This document shows, one piece after another, positions 52,463 through 60,765 of a stretch of 64,000 nt of DNA (within the stretch, counting starts at the first letter, position 1; each line of letters begins with the position of its first letter). The DNA comes from Bacillota bacterium (GTDB taxonomy: Bacteria; Bacillota; Clostridia; Acetivibrionales; DSM-1351). The notes under the pieces were generated by a model that was given only the letters and a program-made list of their open reading frames with translations, had not been told where the DNA came from and searched no databases. The stretch covers positions 62,001 through 126,000 of the forward strand of contig JAEXOY010000018.1 of the NCBI GenBank assembly GCA_023439045.1, in the 5' to 3' direction. Position numbers and translations under genes: made by a program.

Positions 52463-53719
52463 TTGGCAAGTTATATCGTTAGAGAAAGCAAGCCACTTAA
52501 GGGTAAGGTAAAAACAGGCGGTTCAAAAAATGCAGTTCTTCCAATAATCGCCGCATCTCTTTTAGGAAAAACTCAAAGCATTATAGAGGATGTACCCAAT
52601 TTAGAAGATGTTAAGATGATGTGTGACCTTGTGAAATCCTTTGGGGCTAATGTTAAAAGTAATAAATCTAAGTTCAGCTTTTATGCTGCTGATATAAAAA
52701 ACACCGTTGCACCATACGAGATTGTAAATAAGTTAAGGGCTTCGTTCTTGATAATGGGGCCAATTCTAGCAAGAACAGGCTGTGTCAGAATTGCCCTGCC
52801 TGGGGGCTGCGCTATAGGATCAAGACCGGTGGATCTACACTTAAAGGGCTTTAGTGCGCTTGGTGCAGAAATATCACAGGGTCATGGGTTTATTGAGGCG
52901 AACTGTGCTGGGAGGCTTAAAGGGAATAAGATATATCTTGATTTTCCAAGCGTTGGGGCTACTGAAAACATTCTTATGGCAGCCACCTTGGCAGAGGGTC
53001 AGACCATAATAGAAAATGCAGCAACAGAACCCGAAATAGTTGACCTTGCTAACTACCTAAATGAGATGGGAGCATGTGTTAAGGGTGCAGGAACGGACAC
53101 CATAAGAATTATTGGAGTGGACAGTCTTTCGGGCTGTACACACTGTGTAATACCCGATAGAATTGAGGCGGGAACCTTTATGGTTGCTGCTGCAATTACA
53201 CATGGAGAGATTACAATTACCAATGCTGTAGCAGACCATCTTAAACCGGTTATTGCCAAACTAAGGGAGATAGGCATTGAGATTTTTGAGGATTCAAATT
53301 CAATAAGTGTAAAAGGTACAGAAGTGCTAAAACCTGTAGACGTAAAGACACTTCCGTATCCTGGCTTTCCGACAGATATGCAGGCGCAGCTCACTGCCCT
53401 GCTGAGCACCATACCTGGCACCAGCATGGTAATAGAAACAATCTTTGAAAACAGATTCATGCATGTCAGTGAGCTAAAGAGAATGGGTGCCACCATCAAG
53501 ATTGATGGCAGAACTGCCGTGATAGAGGGCCAAAACAAGCTGACAGGTGCAAGTGTCAAGGCTACAGACTTAAGAGCAGGTGCAGCTCTGGTTTTGGCAG
53601 GGTTATGTGCAGAAGGGCAGACAGAGATAACTGACATTCACCATATAGACAGGGGCTACGATAATTTTGAGGGAAAGTTAACCTCTCTAGGTGCCAATAT
53701 AAAAAGGATAGTTGAATAA
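52463..53719 (+). CDS. murA: UDP-N-acetylglucosamine 1-carboxyvinyltransferase
   Basis: A 418-residue MurA with a TTG start and GGGAGGAG seven bases upstream. N-terminal [16 protein letters not shown] contains the Lys-Asn substrate pair. The active-site Cys is in [15 protein letters not shown], so the enzyme should be fosfomycin-sensitive. [19 protein letters not shown] and [13 protein letters not shown] motifs are present. It transfers enolpyruvate from PEP to UDP-GlcNAc, the first committed step of peptidoglycan synthesis. Its position before spoIID marks it as the second MurA copy type (MurAB) of spore formers. Confidence 0.97.
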   Translation: MASYIVRESKPLKGKVKTGGSKNAVLPIIAASLLGKTQSIIEDVPNLEDVKMMCDLVKSFGANVKSNKSKFSFYAADIKNTVAPYEIVNKLRASFLIMGPILARTGCVRIALPGGCAIGSRPVDLHLKGFSALGAEISQGHGFIEANCAGRLKGNKIYLDFPSVGATENILMAATLAEGQTIIENAATEPEIVDLANYLNEMGACVKGAGTDTIRIIGVDSLSGCTHCVIPDRIEAGTFMVAAAITHGEITITNAVADHLKPVIAKLREIGIEIFEDSNSISVKGTEVLKPVDVKTLPYPGFPTDMQAQLTALLSTIPGTSMVIETIFENRFMHVSELKRMGATIKIDGRTAVIEGQNKLTGASVKATDLRAGAALVLAGLCAEGQTEITDIHHIDRGYDNFEGKLTSLGANIKRIVE

Positions 53720-53744
53720 ATGTATTATTCATGTATGATATATA

Positions 53745-53784
53745 TTAAGACGTATGTAATAGCAGGTATACGTCTTAAAATTTT
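53745..53784 (+). terminator. rho-independent terminator of murA
   Basis: TTAAGACGTAT (53745-53755) pairs perfectly with ATACGTCTTAA (53768-53778), followed by AATTTTA. Confidence 0.85.
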
Positions 53785-53877
53785 ATAGGAATATAGACTA
53801 ACTATTAAAAGTCAAGTTTTAGAGTTACAGAAGTGTCGGTATGGATTTGCGAAGTAAATTTTATAGGAGGAATATAC

Positions 53878-54045
53878 ATGGCTAAAGTTAAAATGGTCGA
53901 TGTGGAGGATAAATATCCTGTATGTCCATATTGTAACAAGGACATGGAAACAATAGAGCGAATAAAAACAGGTGTATTGAGCTCTACCGCAATTTACATA
54001 TGTCCTCACTGCAGGAAGCTTTTAAAGATTCAAGTATATGGATAG
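53878..54045 (+). CDS. 55-residue zinc-ribbon protein
   Basis: ATG 53878 has AGGAGG (53865-53870) seven bases upstream. The small soluble protein has two Cys-x2-Cys knuckles, VCPYCNK and ICPHCRK, 30 residues apart, a probable single zinc-binding site. I do not recognise a named family. It has its own ribosome-binding site and a perfect terminator and sits between murA and spoIID. Confidence 0.75.
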   Translation: MAKVKMVDVEDKYPVCPYCNKDMETIERIKTGVLSSTAIYICPHCRKLLKIQVYG

Positions 54046-54075
54046 TAGTATTTTAATAATGTTATGAATATAAAT

Positions 54076-54109
54076 AAACAATGAGACATGCCTCATTGTT
54101 TATTTTTTT
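54076..54109 (+). terminator. rho-independent terminator after the zinc-ribbon gene
   Basis: AAACAATGAG (54076-54085) pairs perfectly with CTCATTGTTT (54092-54101) across a 6-nt loop, followed by ATTTTTTTA. Confidence 0.93.
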
Positions 54110-54191
54110 ATTTTACTTGCTTCCGATTTTACATAAAGTAAATGCTAAATAGCTGAGGTTGATGTCACTATTGGACTTACAGGAGATACTT

Positions 54192-55631
54192 ATGAAGCTA
54201 ATTGAACTTATGAAGTGGATAAGGTCAACCGTGACAGCAAAAGGGCTACTGCCTTCAAAGCAGTGGCTTTCATATGTGAGTTTTCAAGTAGCCCAACCTC
54301 AAATGCCCCAAGTTACATTAAGAGCAGAGAGAGAACAGCCCAAAGCGTCGGTGGGTGCATATGAGAGAGAATGGCATAAGGCGACATTGGGTGCATATCA
54401 GAGGGAACAGCACAAAGCATCCGTGGGTACATCTGAGTATGTGCTTGGACAAAGTAGGGTGACACGCAAAATTAAGCCACATTTTTCAAGTAGATCAAGG
54501 CTATCAATAGTACAGAGATATAGATTCAAGCGCAAGCTAAGACAAAATTTAAAGAAAAAGTTTAAGCCCCCAAAAGGGAAAAAGCCTGGTAGGGCAATGG
54601 GCTTATATACTATTATAATGCTTTTGATGGTTGTAATACTGCCTGCAGTTATCGTAAAAAGCTGTGGAAACCCTCTTCCTAATGATATCGCACAAGATAT
54701 TACACAGGACACACCAAAGGATGTACCCAAAAGTGAGCAAAAGCCAGGCGTTAAGTACATAAAGTTGTATATGAATGATACCAATAAAGTGGTCAATGTA
54801 CCGCTAGAAACCTACCTTATTGGTGTTGTGGCTGCAGAGATGCCTGCCAGCTATGACCTAGAAGCCTTGAAGGCACAAGCCATAGCTGCTAGAACATATG
54901 CACTCTCAAGGCAAGAGAATATATATAAATCGTCAACTACAGACAGTGTTCATTTCGGGGCAGACGTCTGTACCAGTCCCGCCCATTGTCAGGCATGGGT
55001 TAGCAAACAAACTGCTATGAAAAGATGGGGCTTGTTGTCTGCATTTAAAAACTGGACAAAGATTACGGAGGCCGTAAAGGAAACTGAGGGACAGATAATA
55101 GTATACAACGGTGAGCTTATCAATCCTTTGTATCATTCAAATAGTGGGGGACGAACGGAAGATGTAGAGAATGTCTGGGGAGGGAAGAGTGTACCGTATT
55201 TAAAAGGTGTTGCGAGTCCCGGGGAAGATTTCTCAAAGGAATACCAAAAAGAATTTACATATACCCAAGCTCAGTTTATAGATGTATTAAAGAAAAATGG
55301 AGTTAAGCTTGCTACTGACTCAAATTCAAGGGTAAAAATAAGTATAGGTGCTATTACTAGGACCAATAGCGGTAGAGTAGAGCAACTAAAAATAGATAGT
55401 GACAGCGTCTCGGGAAATAACTTCCGTAAGTATTTTTCATTGCCTTCTACTAATTTTAGTATAAAGGTTGAAAATAATAATGTAATAGTTACTACTCTGG
55501 GGTATGGTCATGGGGTAGGCATGAGCCAATGCGGCGCTCAAGTGCTAGCTAAAAAGGGCTATACCTATGAGCAAATTCTCAAATATTACTATCTAGGTGT
55601 AAGTATACAGAAAAATTACACAAAAAAATAA
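54192..55631 (+). CDS. spoIID: stage II sporulation protein D with unusual repeat-bearing basic N-terminal extension
   Basis: ATG 54192 follows AGGAGAT (54181-54187); an upstream in-frame TTG/ATG at 54159/54162 has poor spacing. The 479-residue protein has a membrane helix (MGLYTIIMLLMVVILPAVIV, about 136-155) and an extracellular SpoIID domain with AAEMPASYDLEALKAQAIAA and HGVGMSQCGA. SpoIID is the lytic transglycosylase of engulfment, expressed in the mother cell. Ordinary SpoIID has only a few residues before the helix. Here about 135 residues precede it, including three 12-residue repeats and a Lys/Arg-rich stretch. Confidence 0.93.
   Translation: MKLIELMKWIRSTVTAKGLLPSKQWLSYVSFQVAQPQMPQVTLRAEREQPKASVGAYEREWHKATLGAYQREQHKASVGTSEYVLGQSRVTRKIKPHFSSRSRLSIVQRYRFKRKLRQNLKKKFKPPKGKKPGRAMGLYTIIMLLMVVILPAVIVKSCGNPLPNDIAQDITQDTPKDVPKSEQKPGVKYIKLYMNDTNKVVNVPLETYLIGVVAAEMPASYDLEALKAQAIAARTYALSRQENIYKSSTTDSVHFGADVCTSPAHCQAWVSKQTAMKRWGLLSAFKNWTKITEAVKETEGQIIVYNGELINPLYHSNSGGRTEDVENVWGGKSVPYLKGVASPGEDFSKEYQKEFTYTQAQFIDVLKKNGVKLATDSNSRVKISIGAITRTNSGRVEQLKIDSDSVSGNNFRKYFSLPSTNFSIKVENNNVIVTTLGYGHGVGMSQCGAQVLAKKGYTYEQILKYYYLGVSIQKNYTKK
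54339..54446 (+). repeat. 36-bp in-frame tandem repeats in the SpoIID N-terminal extension
   Basis: Three 12-residue units: PKASVGAYEREW, HKATLGAYQREQ and HKASVGTSEYVL. The first two are clearly related at the DNA level; the third has diverged. Confidence 0.8.
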
Positions 55632-55664
55632 GGGAAAATTAACAAAATATTCATACAACAGCGA

Positions 55665-55727
55665 TTTACTATATTAACCATTAGCGCTATAATGTTTCGT
55701 ATGCGAAATATATTGATACGAAACATT
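55665..55727 (+). promoter_or_regulatory. promoter and operator of the second MarR-ABC operon
   Basis: TTTACT (55665-55670), a 17-bp spacer and TATAAT (55688-55693). The -10 box overlaps a perfect 12-bp inverted repeat, AATGTTTCGTAT (55691-55702) with ATACGAAACATT (55716-55727). A second inverted repeat TTTCG-TATG-CGAAA lies within. The site differs from the operator of the first MarR operon. Confidence 0.78.
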
Positions 55728-55831
55728 ATTCATGTTTAGAAATTTATTGAGGTTTATCACTTACATAATTAAAAGAGCTACTTATTGTAAAGGTAATAAA
55801 TCCTTATGAAAATTTCAGAAAGGTGGATTTC

Positions 55832-56269
55832 ATGGAGGATATAAGCAAAAGTCTAGATGTAATAAAGACACTAAAGCAGATAGTGAAAACCTTAAAAAAG
55901 GCTGTTGATGCTGATTACAAGGAATTACAGCTCACTGGGCCACAAGGATTTATGTTGGGTACGCTTGCGTGTAATGGCCCCATGAAAATTAGTGACCTTA
56001 GTGAGAAAATGGCGCTTTCAAACAGCACTGTCTCAGGAATTGTAGACAGGCTTGAAAAACAGGGTCTTGTTGAAAGATCTAGAAGTGACCAGGACAGAAG
56101 GGTAGTAATGGTTCAAGTAACAGAACAGTTTAAAAAGTGTAAGCGAGATAAAATGACAAGGATAGAGGACATTATACAACAGCAGATGAGCTGTGCTACT
56201 CAAGAAGAACTAGAAAAGATACTAGACGGCTTGACCATACTAAGGAATATACTTTGTAAGGATAATTAA
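55832..56269 (+). CDS. MarR-family transcriptional regulator
   Basis: ATG 55832 follows AAAGGTGG; an in-frame GTG at 55823 overlaps it. The 145-residue winged-helix protein has ISDLSEKMALSNSTVSGIVDRL and the wing DQDRRVVMVQVT. It heads the second MarR-ABC-ABC operon and probably binds the nested palindromes over its own promoter. Confidence 0.93.
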   Translation: MEDISKSLDVIKTLKQIVKTLKKAVDADYKELQLTGPQGFMLGTLACNGPMKISDLSEKMALSNSTVSGIVDRLEKQGLVERSRSDQDRRVVMVQVTEQFKKCKRDKMTRIEDIIQQQMSCATQEELEKILDGLTILRNILCKDN

Positions 56270-56299
56270 TGTAAGGATAATTAATGTAAAGATAATTAG
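56255..56299. repeat. 15-bp triplication at the marR stop codon
   Basis: TGTAAGGATAATTAA at 56255-56269 contains the stop codon and is repeated exactly at 56270-56284 and with two changes at 56285-56299. Confidence 0.9.
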
Positions 56300-56335
56300 T
56301 TGATGGAACAAGAGTATTCTTTTTTGTTAATCAAC
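56299..56335 (+). other. hairpin between marR and the first ABC gene
   Basis: GTTGAT (56299-56304) pairs with ATCAAC (56330-56335), with an inner AACAA/TTGTT extension and a T-rich right arm. It could be an attenuator lowering read-through into the exporter genes. Confidence 0.45.
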
Positions 56336-56373
56336 ATAACATATATATTTCAAATAGGGGAGATGACTTAAAA

Positions 56374-58599
56374 TTGTTAAAATTAGCAAAGTACTTAAAA
56401 CCATTTGCATTACTGTTAGTCTTTGCAATAGCATTATTGTTTCTTCAGGCAATGACCGACTTGGCTCTGCCTGATTATATGGCAAATATAGTTAACGTAG
56501 GAATTCAACAGGGCGGGATTGAAAAAGCTGTACCTGATGCTGTTACAAAAGAAAATATGAATAAGTTGATGACGTTTTTAAGCGATGCAGATAAAAAGAT
56601 TATAGAAGACAATTACATACTCATAGATAAAGAAAATTCTGATTATAGCAAGTATGTTAAAGATTACCCTGCATTAGAAAAGGATAGCATCTATATACTC
56701 AAGGATATAAGCAAGGAAGAAAAGGAGTTACTTAATCCAATTATGGCAAAAGCTTTGAGCACAGTGCTATTTCTAGATAAAGCAAAGGAAAATGCGAAGG
56801 ATGGGCAGATTGATTTAAATGGACAGAAGCTTCCTGCTGATACTGATTTATTTGCACTTCTCTCACAAATGCCACAGGAACAAAGACTTAAGATGTCAGA
56901 AGATATGAATAAAAAGTATTCTGAACTAGGTGACACAATGCTCAACCAAATAGGAGCAAATGCTGTTAAGGACGAGTACGTGGCATTAGGCATGGACACT
57001 GATAGCATTCAGAGCCGATATATAATAAGAAATGGAGTCATAATGCTTCTAGTTTCGCTACTTGGTGCATTATGTACTGTAGGAATAGGCTTCCTTGCAT
57101 CAAGAATTGCAAGTGGTATTGCAAGAGATATAAGAAAAGATGTGTTTACCAAGGTTGAAGGCTTCTCTAATAGCGAATTTGATAAGTTTTCAACTGCATC
57201 ACTAATAACAAGAACTACAAATGATATCAACCAGATAGCAATGCTAATAATACTTGGTGTAAGAATGGTAATTTACGCTCCGATAGTAGGTATCTGGGGA
57301 GTCTTAAAGGCGGTTAATAGGAGCGTATCAATGTCATGGATAATTGCGCTTGCCGTAGCAATCCTTTTGATACTTATAGCAACAGTGTTTGTAGTGGCAT
57401 TGCCAAAATTCAAAGCAGTGCAAGGTTTTATTGATAAACTCAACCTTGTTACAAGAGAGAACCTTTCAGGTATGATGGTTATTAGAGCCTTTAATACCCA
57501 GCATTTTGAAGAGCAAAGATTTGATAAGGCAAATGTTGACCTCACAAAAACAAATCTATTTGTAAATAGAGTTATGGCAGTAATGTTTCCTGTAATGATG
57601 CTTGTAATGAACGGGGTTACAGCGTTGATAGTATGGGTAGGTGCTCATCAGATAGCGGACTCCAGCATGCAGGTGGGTGATATGATGGCCTTCATGCAGT
57701 ATGCAATACAAATACTCATAGCATTTTTGATGATGTCATTTATGTTTATAATGATTCCAAGGGCAGCTGTTTCTGCACAGAGAGTTTCTGAGGTGCTTGA
57801 TACTCAAGTATCTATACTGGACCCAATAGCACCAAAGAGTTTTGGCAATAATGTTAAAGGAACTATAGAGTTTAGAAATGTAAGCTTTAAGTACCCTGGT
57901 GCAGAAGAAAATGCACTTTCTAACATTAGCTTTACAGCAGAAAATGGTAAGACTACCGCCATTATAGGGGCAACAGGCTCGGGTAAAACAACACTTATAA
58001 ACCTTATTCCGAGATTTTATGATGTTTCAAGTGGAGAAATACTCCTTGATGGCATTAACATAATGGACGTATCACAGCATGATTTAAGAGAATATATTGG
58101 GTATATTCCTCAAAAGGGCTTTTTGTTTCAGGGCACCATAGAGAGTAATTTAAAGTATGCAAGGGAGACAGCTTCGCAGCAGGAAATTGAAGAAGCTGCT
58201 AGTATCTCTCAATCAGAGGAATTTATAGGCCAGATGGAAAAGGGCTACCAGACTGAAATATCTCAGGGTGGGTCAAATGTTTCAGGCGGGCAGAAACAGA
58301 GATTATCAATCGCTAGGGCTCTAGTCAAGGACGCGCCTGTGTATATATTTGATGATAGTTTCTCAGCGTTGGATTTTAGGACTGATGCCGCACTTAGAAA
58401 GGCTCTCAAGGAGCGGACAAAGAATAAGACACTGCTCATAGTAGCACAAAGAATCTCTACTATTAGGAATGCAGATCAGATTGTAGTATTAGAAGAAGGA
58501 AAGATAGTAGGAATGGGAACTCACAATGAATTAATGCAAAGCTGTGAGACATATAGTGAAATAGCTCTATCACAGCTGTCAAAGGAGGAATTGGCATGA
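56374..58599 (+). CDS. ABC exporter half-transporter with large extracellular insertion, degenerate ATPase site
   Basis: A 741-residue protein starting at TTG 56374 after AGGGGAGATG. Between membrane helices 1 and 2 lies a hydrophilic insertion of about 150 residues (about 45-200), predicted outside the cell. The ABC domain has Walker A GATGSGKTT, signature VSGGQKQR and Walker B YIFDDSFSALD, where Asp replaces the catalytic Glu. That marks it as the weak-site half of a heterodimeric exporter. Its stop overlaps the start of the partner gene by 4 bp (ATGA). Confidence 0.93.
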   Translation: MLKLAKYLKPFALLLVFAIALLFLQAMTDLALPDYMANIVNVGIQQGGIEKAVPDAVTKENMNKLMTFLSDADKKIIEDNYILIDKENSDYSKYVKDYPALEKDSIYILKDISKEEKELLNPIMAKALSTVLFLDKAKENAKDGQIDLNGQKLPADTDLFALLSQMPQEQRLKMSEDMNKKYSELGDTMLNQIGANAVKDEYVALGMDTDSIQSRYIIRNGVIMLLVSLLGALCTVGIGFLASRIASGIARDIRKDVFTKVEGFSNSEFDKFSTASLITRTTNDINQIAMLIILGVRMVIYAPIVGIWGVLKAVNRSVSMSWIIALAVAILLILIATVFVVALPKFKAVQGFIDKLNLVTRENLSGMMVIRAFNTQHFEEQRFDKANVDLTKTNLFVNRVMAVMFPVMMLVMNGVTALIVWVGAHQIADSSMQVGDMMAFMQYAIQILIAFLMMSFMFIMIPRAAVSAQRVSEVLDTQVSILDPIAPKSFGNNVKGTIEFRNVSFKYPGAEENALSNISFTAENGKTTAIIGATGSGKTTLINLIPRFYDVSSGEILLDGINIMDVSQHDLREYIGYIPQKGFLFQGTIESNLKYARETASQQEIEEAASISQSEEFIGQMEKGYQTEISQGGSNVSGGQKQRLSIARALVKDAPVYIFDDSFSALDFRTDAALRKALKERTKNKTLLIVAQRISTIRNADQIVVLEEGKIVGMGTHNELMQSCETYSEIALSQLSKEELA

Positions 58600-60482
58600 G
58601 TGAACAACGAAATCATAGAAAAAAATCTAGTCAAATGGGACCTCCAATGATGCATAAGGGCGAAAAAGCAAAGGATTTCAAGGGTACCATGAAAAAGCTG
58701 CTAAAGTACCTTAGAGAGTATAATCTATTAATTATAATAGTTCTACTATTCGCTGCAGCTAGTGCTGGGTTCTCAATATACGGGCCAAAACTACTGGGTA
58801 ATGCAACTACTGAACTGTTTAATGGCTTGATGGCAAAGGTTTCAAATACAGGTAATGTAGACTTTGATAAAATCGGATTTATAATGGCTGAACTTGTCCT
58901 GATTTATGTAGTCAGTTCTTTGTTTGGATATATTCAGGGCTGGATAATGTCTTCTGTTTCAATGAAAGTAAGCTATAAAATGCGAAAAGAAATATCAGAG
59001 AAGATTAACCGTATGCCACTTAGATATTTTGATGGCACTAACCACGGAGAGGTTCTTTCAAGGGTTACTAATGACGTGGATACTCTTAGCCAGACCCTTA
59101 ACCAAAGCTTGGGGCAGATTATTACCTCTGTAACCACTGTAATAGGCGTGCTAATAATGATGCTGACCATAAGCTGGCAGTTAACACTTGTTTCTATAGG
59201 TATGGTTCCTATCTCCATGATTATTATGATTTCCATAGTCTCAAAATCTCAAAAGTATTTTAAGCAGCAGCAGGATTATCTGGGTAATTTAAATGGTCAT
59301 ATAGAAGAAATGTATGGGGGTCATACTGTTGTTAAAGCTTTTAATGGAGAGAAGAAGAGCATTGAGGAGTTTGACAAGATAAACAAAAGTCTATACGGGT
59401 CAGCTTGGAAGGCTCATTTTATGACAAGCATCATGATGCCACTTATGAATTTTGTAGGTAATCTTGGATACGTAATTGTATGTATTCTTGGTGGGTACCT
59501 TGCAGCTAAGAAGACAATAGAGGTTGGAGATATTCAAGCGTTTATACAATATGTTAGACAATTTACTCAGCCAATAGGACAGATAGCAAATATCTCAAAT
59601 ATTCTTCAGCAGACGGCTGCTTCAGCGGAGAGGGTTTTTGAGTTCTTGAGTGAAGAAGAGGAATCAGCAGAGGTTCAAAACCCAGTAAGGCTTGCAGCTA
59701 CAGATGAAGAAGCGGATGAGGAGAATAGAATCATCAAGGTGGAGGGAGAAGTTGAATTCAGGAAAGTACACTTTGGATATTCTCAGGATAAGATAATTAT
59801 CAATAACTTTAACTCCGTAGTTAAACCTGGTCAGAGAATAGCAATAGTTGGGCCTACTGGTGCAGGAAAAACCACAATGGTTAAGCTTTTAATGAGGTTC
59901 TATGATGTAAATGAAGGTGCGATATTGATTGATGGGCACGATATAAGACAATTTACAAGAAATGATTTGCGTTCATTATTTGGCATGGTGCTACAGGATA
60001 CTTGGCTCTACAATGGCACAATCATGGAAAATATCAGATATGGAAAGCTTAATGCAACTGATGAAGAGGTCAAAAAGGCTGCAAAAGCAGCTCATGCTCA
60101 TGGCTTTATCAGTACACTGCCAGATGGATATAACATGGTTCTCAATGAGGAGGCTTCAAATGTATCACAGGGACAGAAGCAGCTGCTCACGATCGCAAGA
60201 GCTATCCTAGCAGACCCAAAGATACTTATTCTCGATGAAGCAACAAGCTCTGTTGATACCAGAACCGAAGTTCAGATTCAGAAGGCTATGAATAACCTTA
60301 TGAAGGGTAGAACCAGCTTTATTATTGCACACAGACTGTCAACCATAAGAGATGCGGACTTAATTCTGGTTATGCAGCATGGAGATATAGTTGAGCAGGG
60401 TACTCATGAAGAATTGTTGGAAAAAGGCGAGGTATATGCGAATCTCTACAATAGCCAGTTTGAGAGTGCTCAAGCAGTGTAA
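58596..60482 (+). CDS. ABC exporter half-transporter, canonical ATPase site
   Basis: A 628-residue protein with a short basic, Met/Pro-containing N-terminal tail (HRKKSSQMGPPMMHKGEK), six membrane helices and an ABC domain with Walker A GPTGAGKTT, signature VSQGQKQL and canonical Walker B ILILDEATSSVD. It is the catalytic partner of 56374-58599. The substrate is unknown; MarR control suggests a drug or toxic metabolite. Confidence 0.94.
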   Translation: MSEQRNHRKKSSQMGPPMMHKGEKAKDFKGTMKKLLKYLREYNLLIIIVLLFAAASAGFSIYGPKLLGNATTELFNGLMAKVSNTGNVDFDKIGFIMAELVLIYVVSSLFGYIQGWIMSSVSMKVSYKMRKEISEKINRMPLRYFDGTNHGEVLSRVTNDVDTLSQTLNQSLGQIITSVTTVIGVLIMMLTISWQLTLVSIGMVPISMIIMISIVSKSQKYFKQQQDYLGNLNGHIEEMYGGHTVVKAFNGEKKSIEEFDKINKSLYGSAWKAHFMTSIMMPLMNFVGNLGYVIVCILGGYLAAKKTIEVGDIQAFIQYVRQFTQPIGQIANISNILQQTAASAERVFEFLSEEEESAEVQNPVRLAATDEEADEENRIIKVEGEVEFRKVHFGYSQDKIIINNFNSVVKPGQRIAIVGPTGAGKTTMVKLLMRFYDVNEGAILIDGHDIRQFTRNDLRSLFGMVLQDTWLYNGTIMENIRYGKLNATDEEVKKAAKAAHAHGFISTLPDGYNMVLNEEASNVSQGQKQLLTIARAILADPKILILDEATSSVDTRTEVQIQKAMNNLMKGRTSFIIAHRLSTIRDADLILVMQHGDIVEQGTHEELLEKGEVYANLYNSQFESAQAV

Positions 60483-60638
60483 CAGTTAGATACTCCCGAA
60501 AAGTTTAGCTCAAGCATTGTAGCGCAACCAGCATTAGTTCAGTAATGAAGCATGTAGTATACTTTAAGCAATGCATCTGGTGCAGTCAAGCATTTTGTGA
60601 GTCATGAATGTCTCGACTGTTTAGTAATTTTAAAATTT

Positions 60639-60685
60639 ATTCCGAACGAAACAAGAACGATTTTGTTGCGTTCGGAATATTTTTG
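60639..60685 (+). terminator. rho-independent terminator before spoIIQ
   Basis: ATTCCGAACG (60639-60648) pairs with CGTTCGGAAT (60669-60678), extended by AAACAA/TTTGTT with one bulge, then ATTTTTG. It probably ends the exporter operon, although it lies about 155 nt after the stop. The intervening 60483-60638 shows no clear feature. Confidence 0.85.
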
Positions 60686-60711
60686 TTTTCACCTTTAATT
60701 TTCCTGCAAAT

Positions 60712-60740
60712 GTATAACATTGGAAATGCAGGAAACAATA
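60712..60740 (+). promoter_or_regulatory. candidate sigma-F (forespore) promoter of the spoIIQ-like gene
   Basis: GTATA (60712-60716) and GGAAACAATA (60731-60740) match the sigma-F consensus GYWTA and GGNRANANTW completely. The 14-bp spacing is slightly shorter than usual. GGAGGTGG at 60748-60755 and ATG 60766 follow. Confidence 0.6.
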
Positions 60741-60765
60741 TCTATATGGAGGTGGAATATATATT

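Noticed and set aside
53053..53637. A 194-codon antisense ORF inside murA
   Set aside because: It is a frame shadow of a clearly conserved enzyme gene, with no start signals.
54110..54191. Sigma-E promoter for spoIID
   Set aside because: CATAAAGT at 54132 resembles a sigma-E -10 box, but no acceptable -35 element was found at the right distance.
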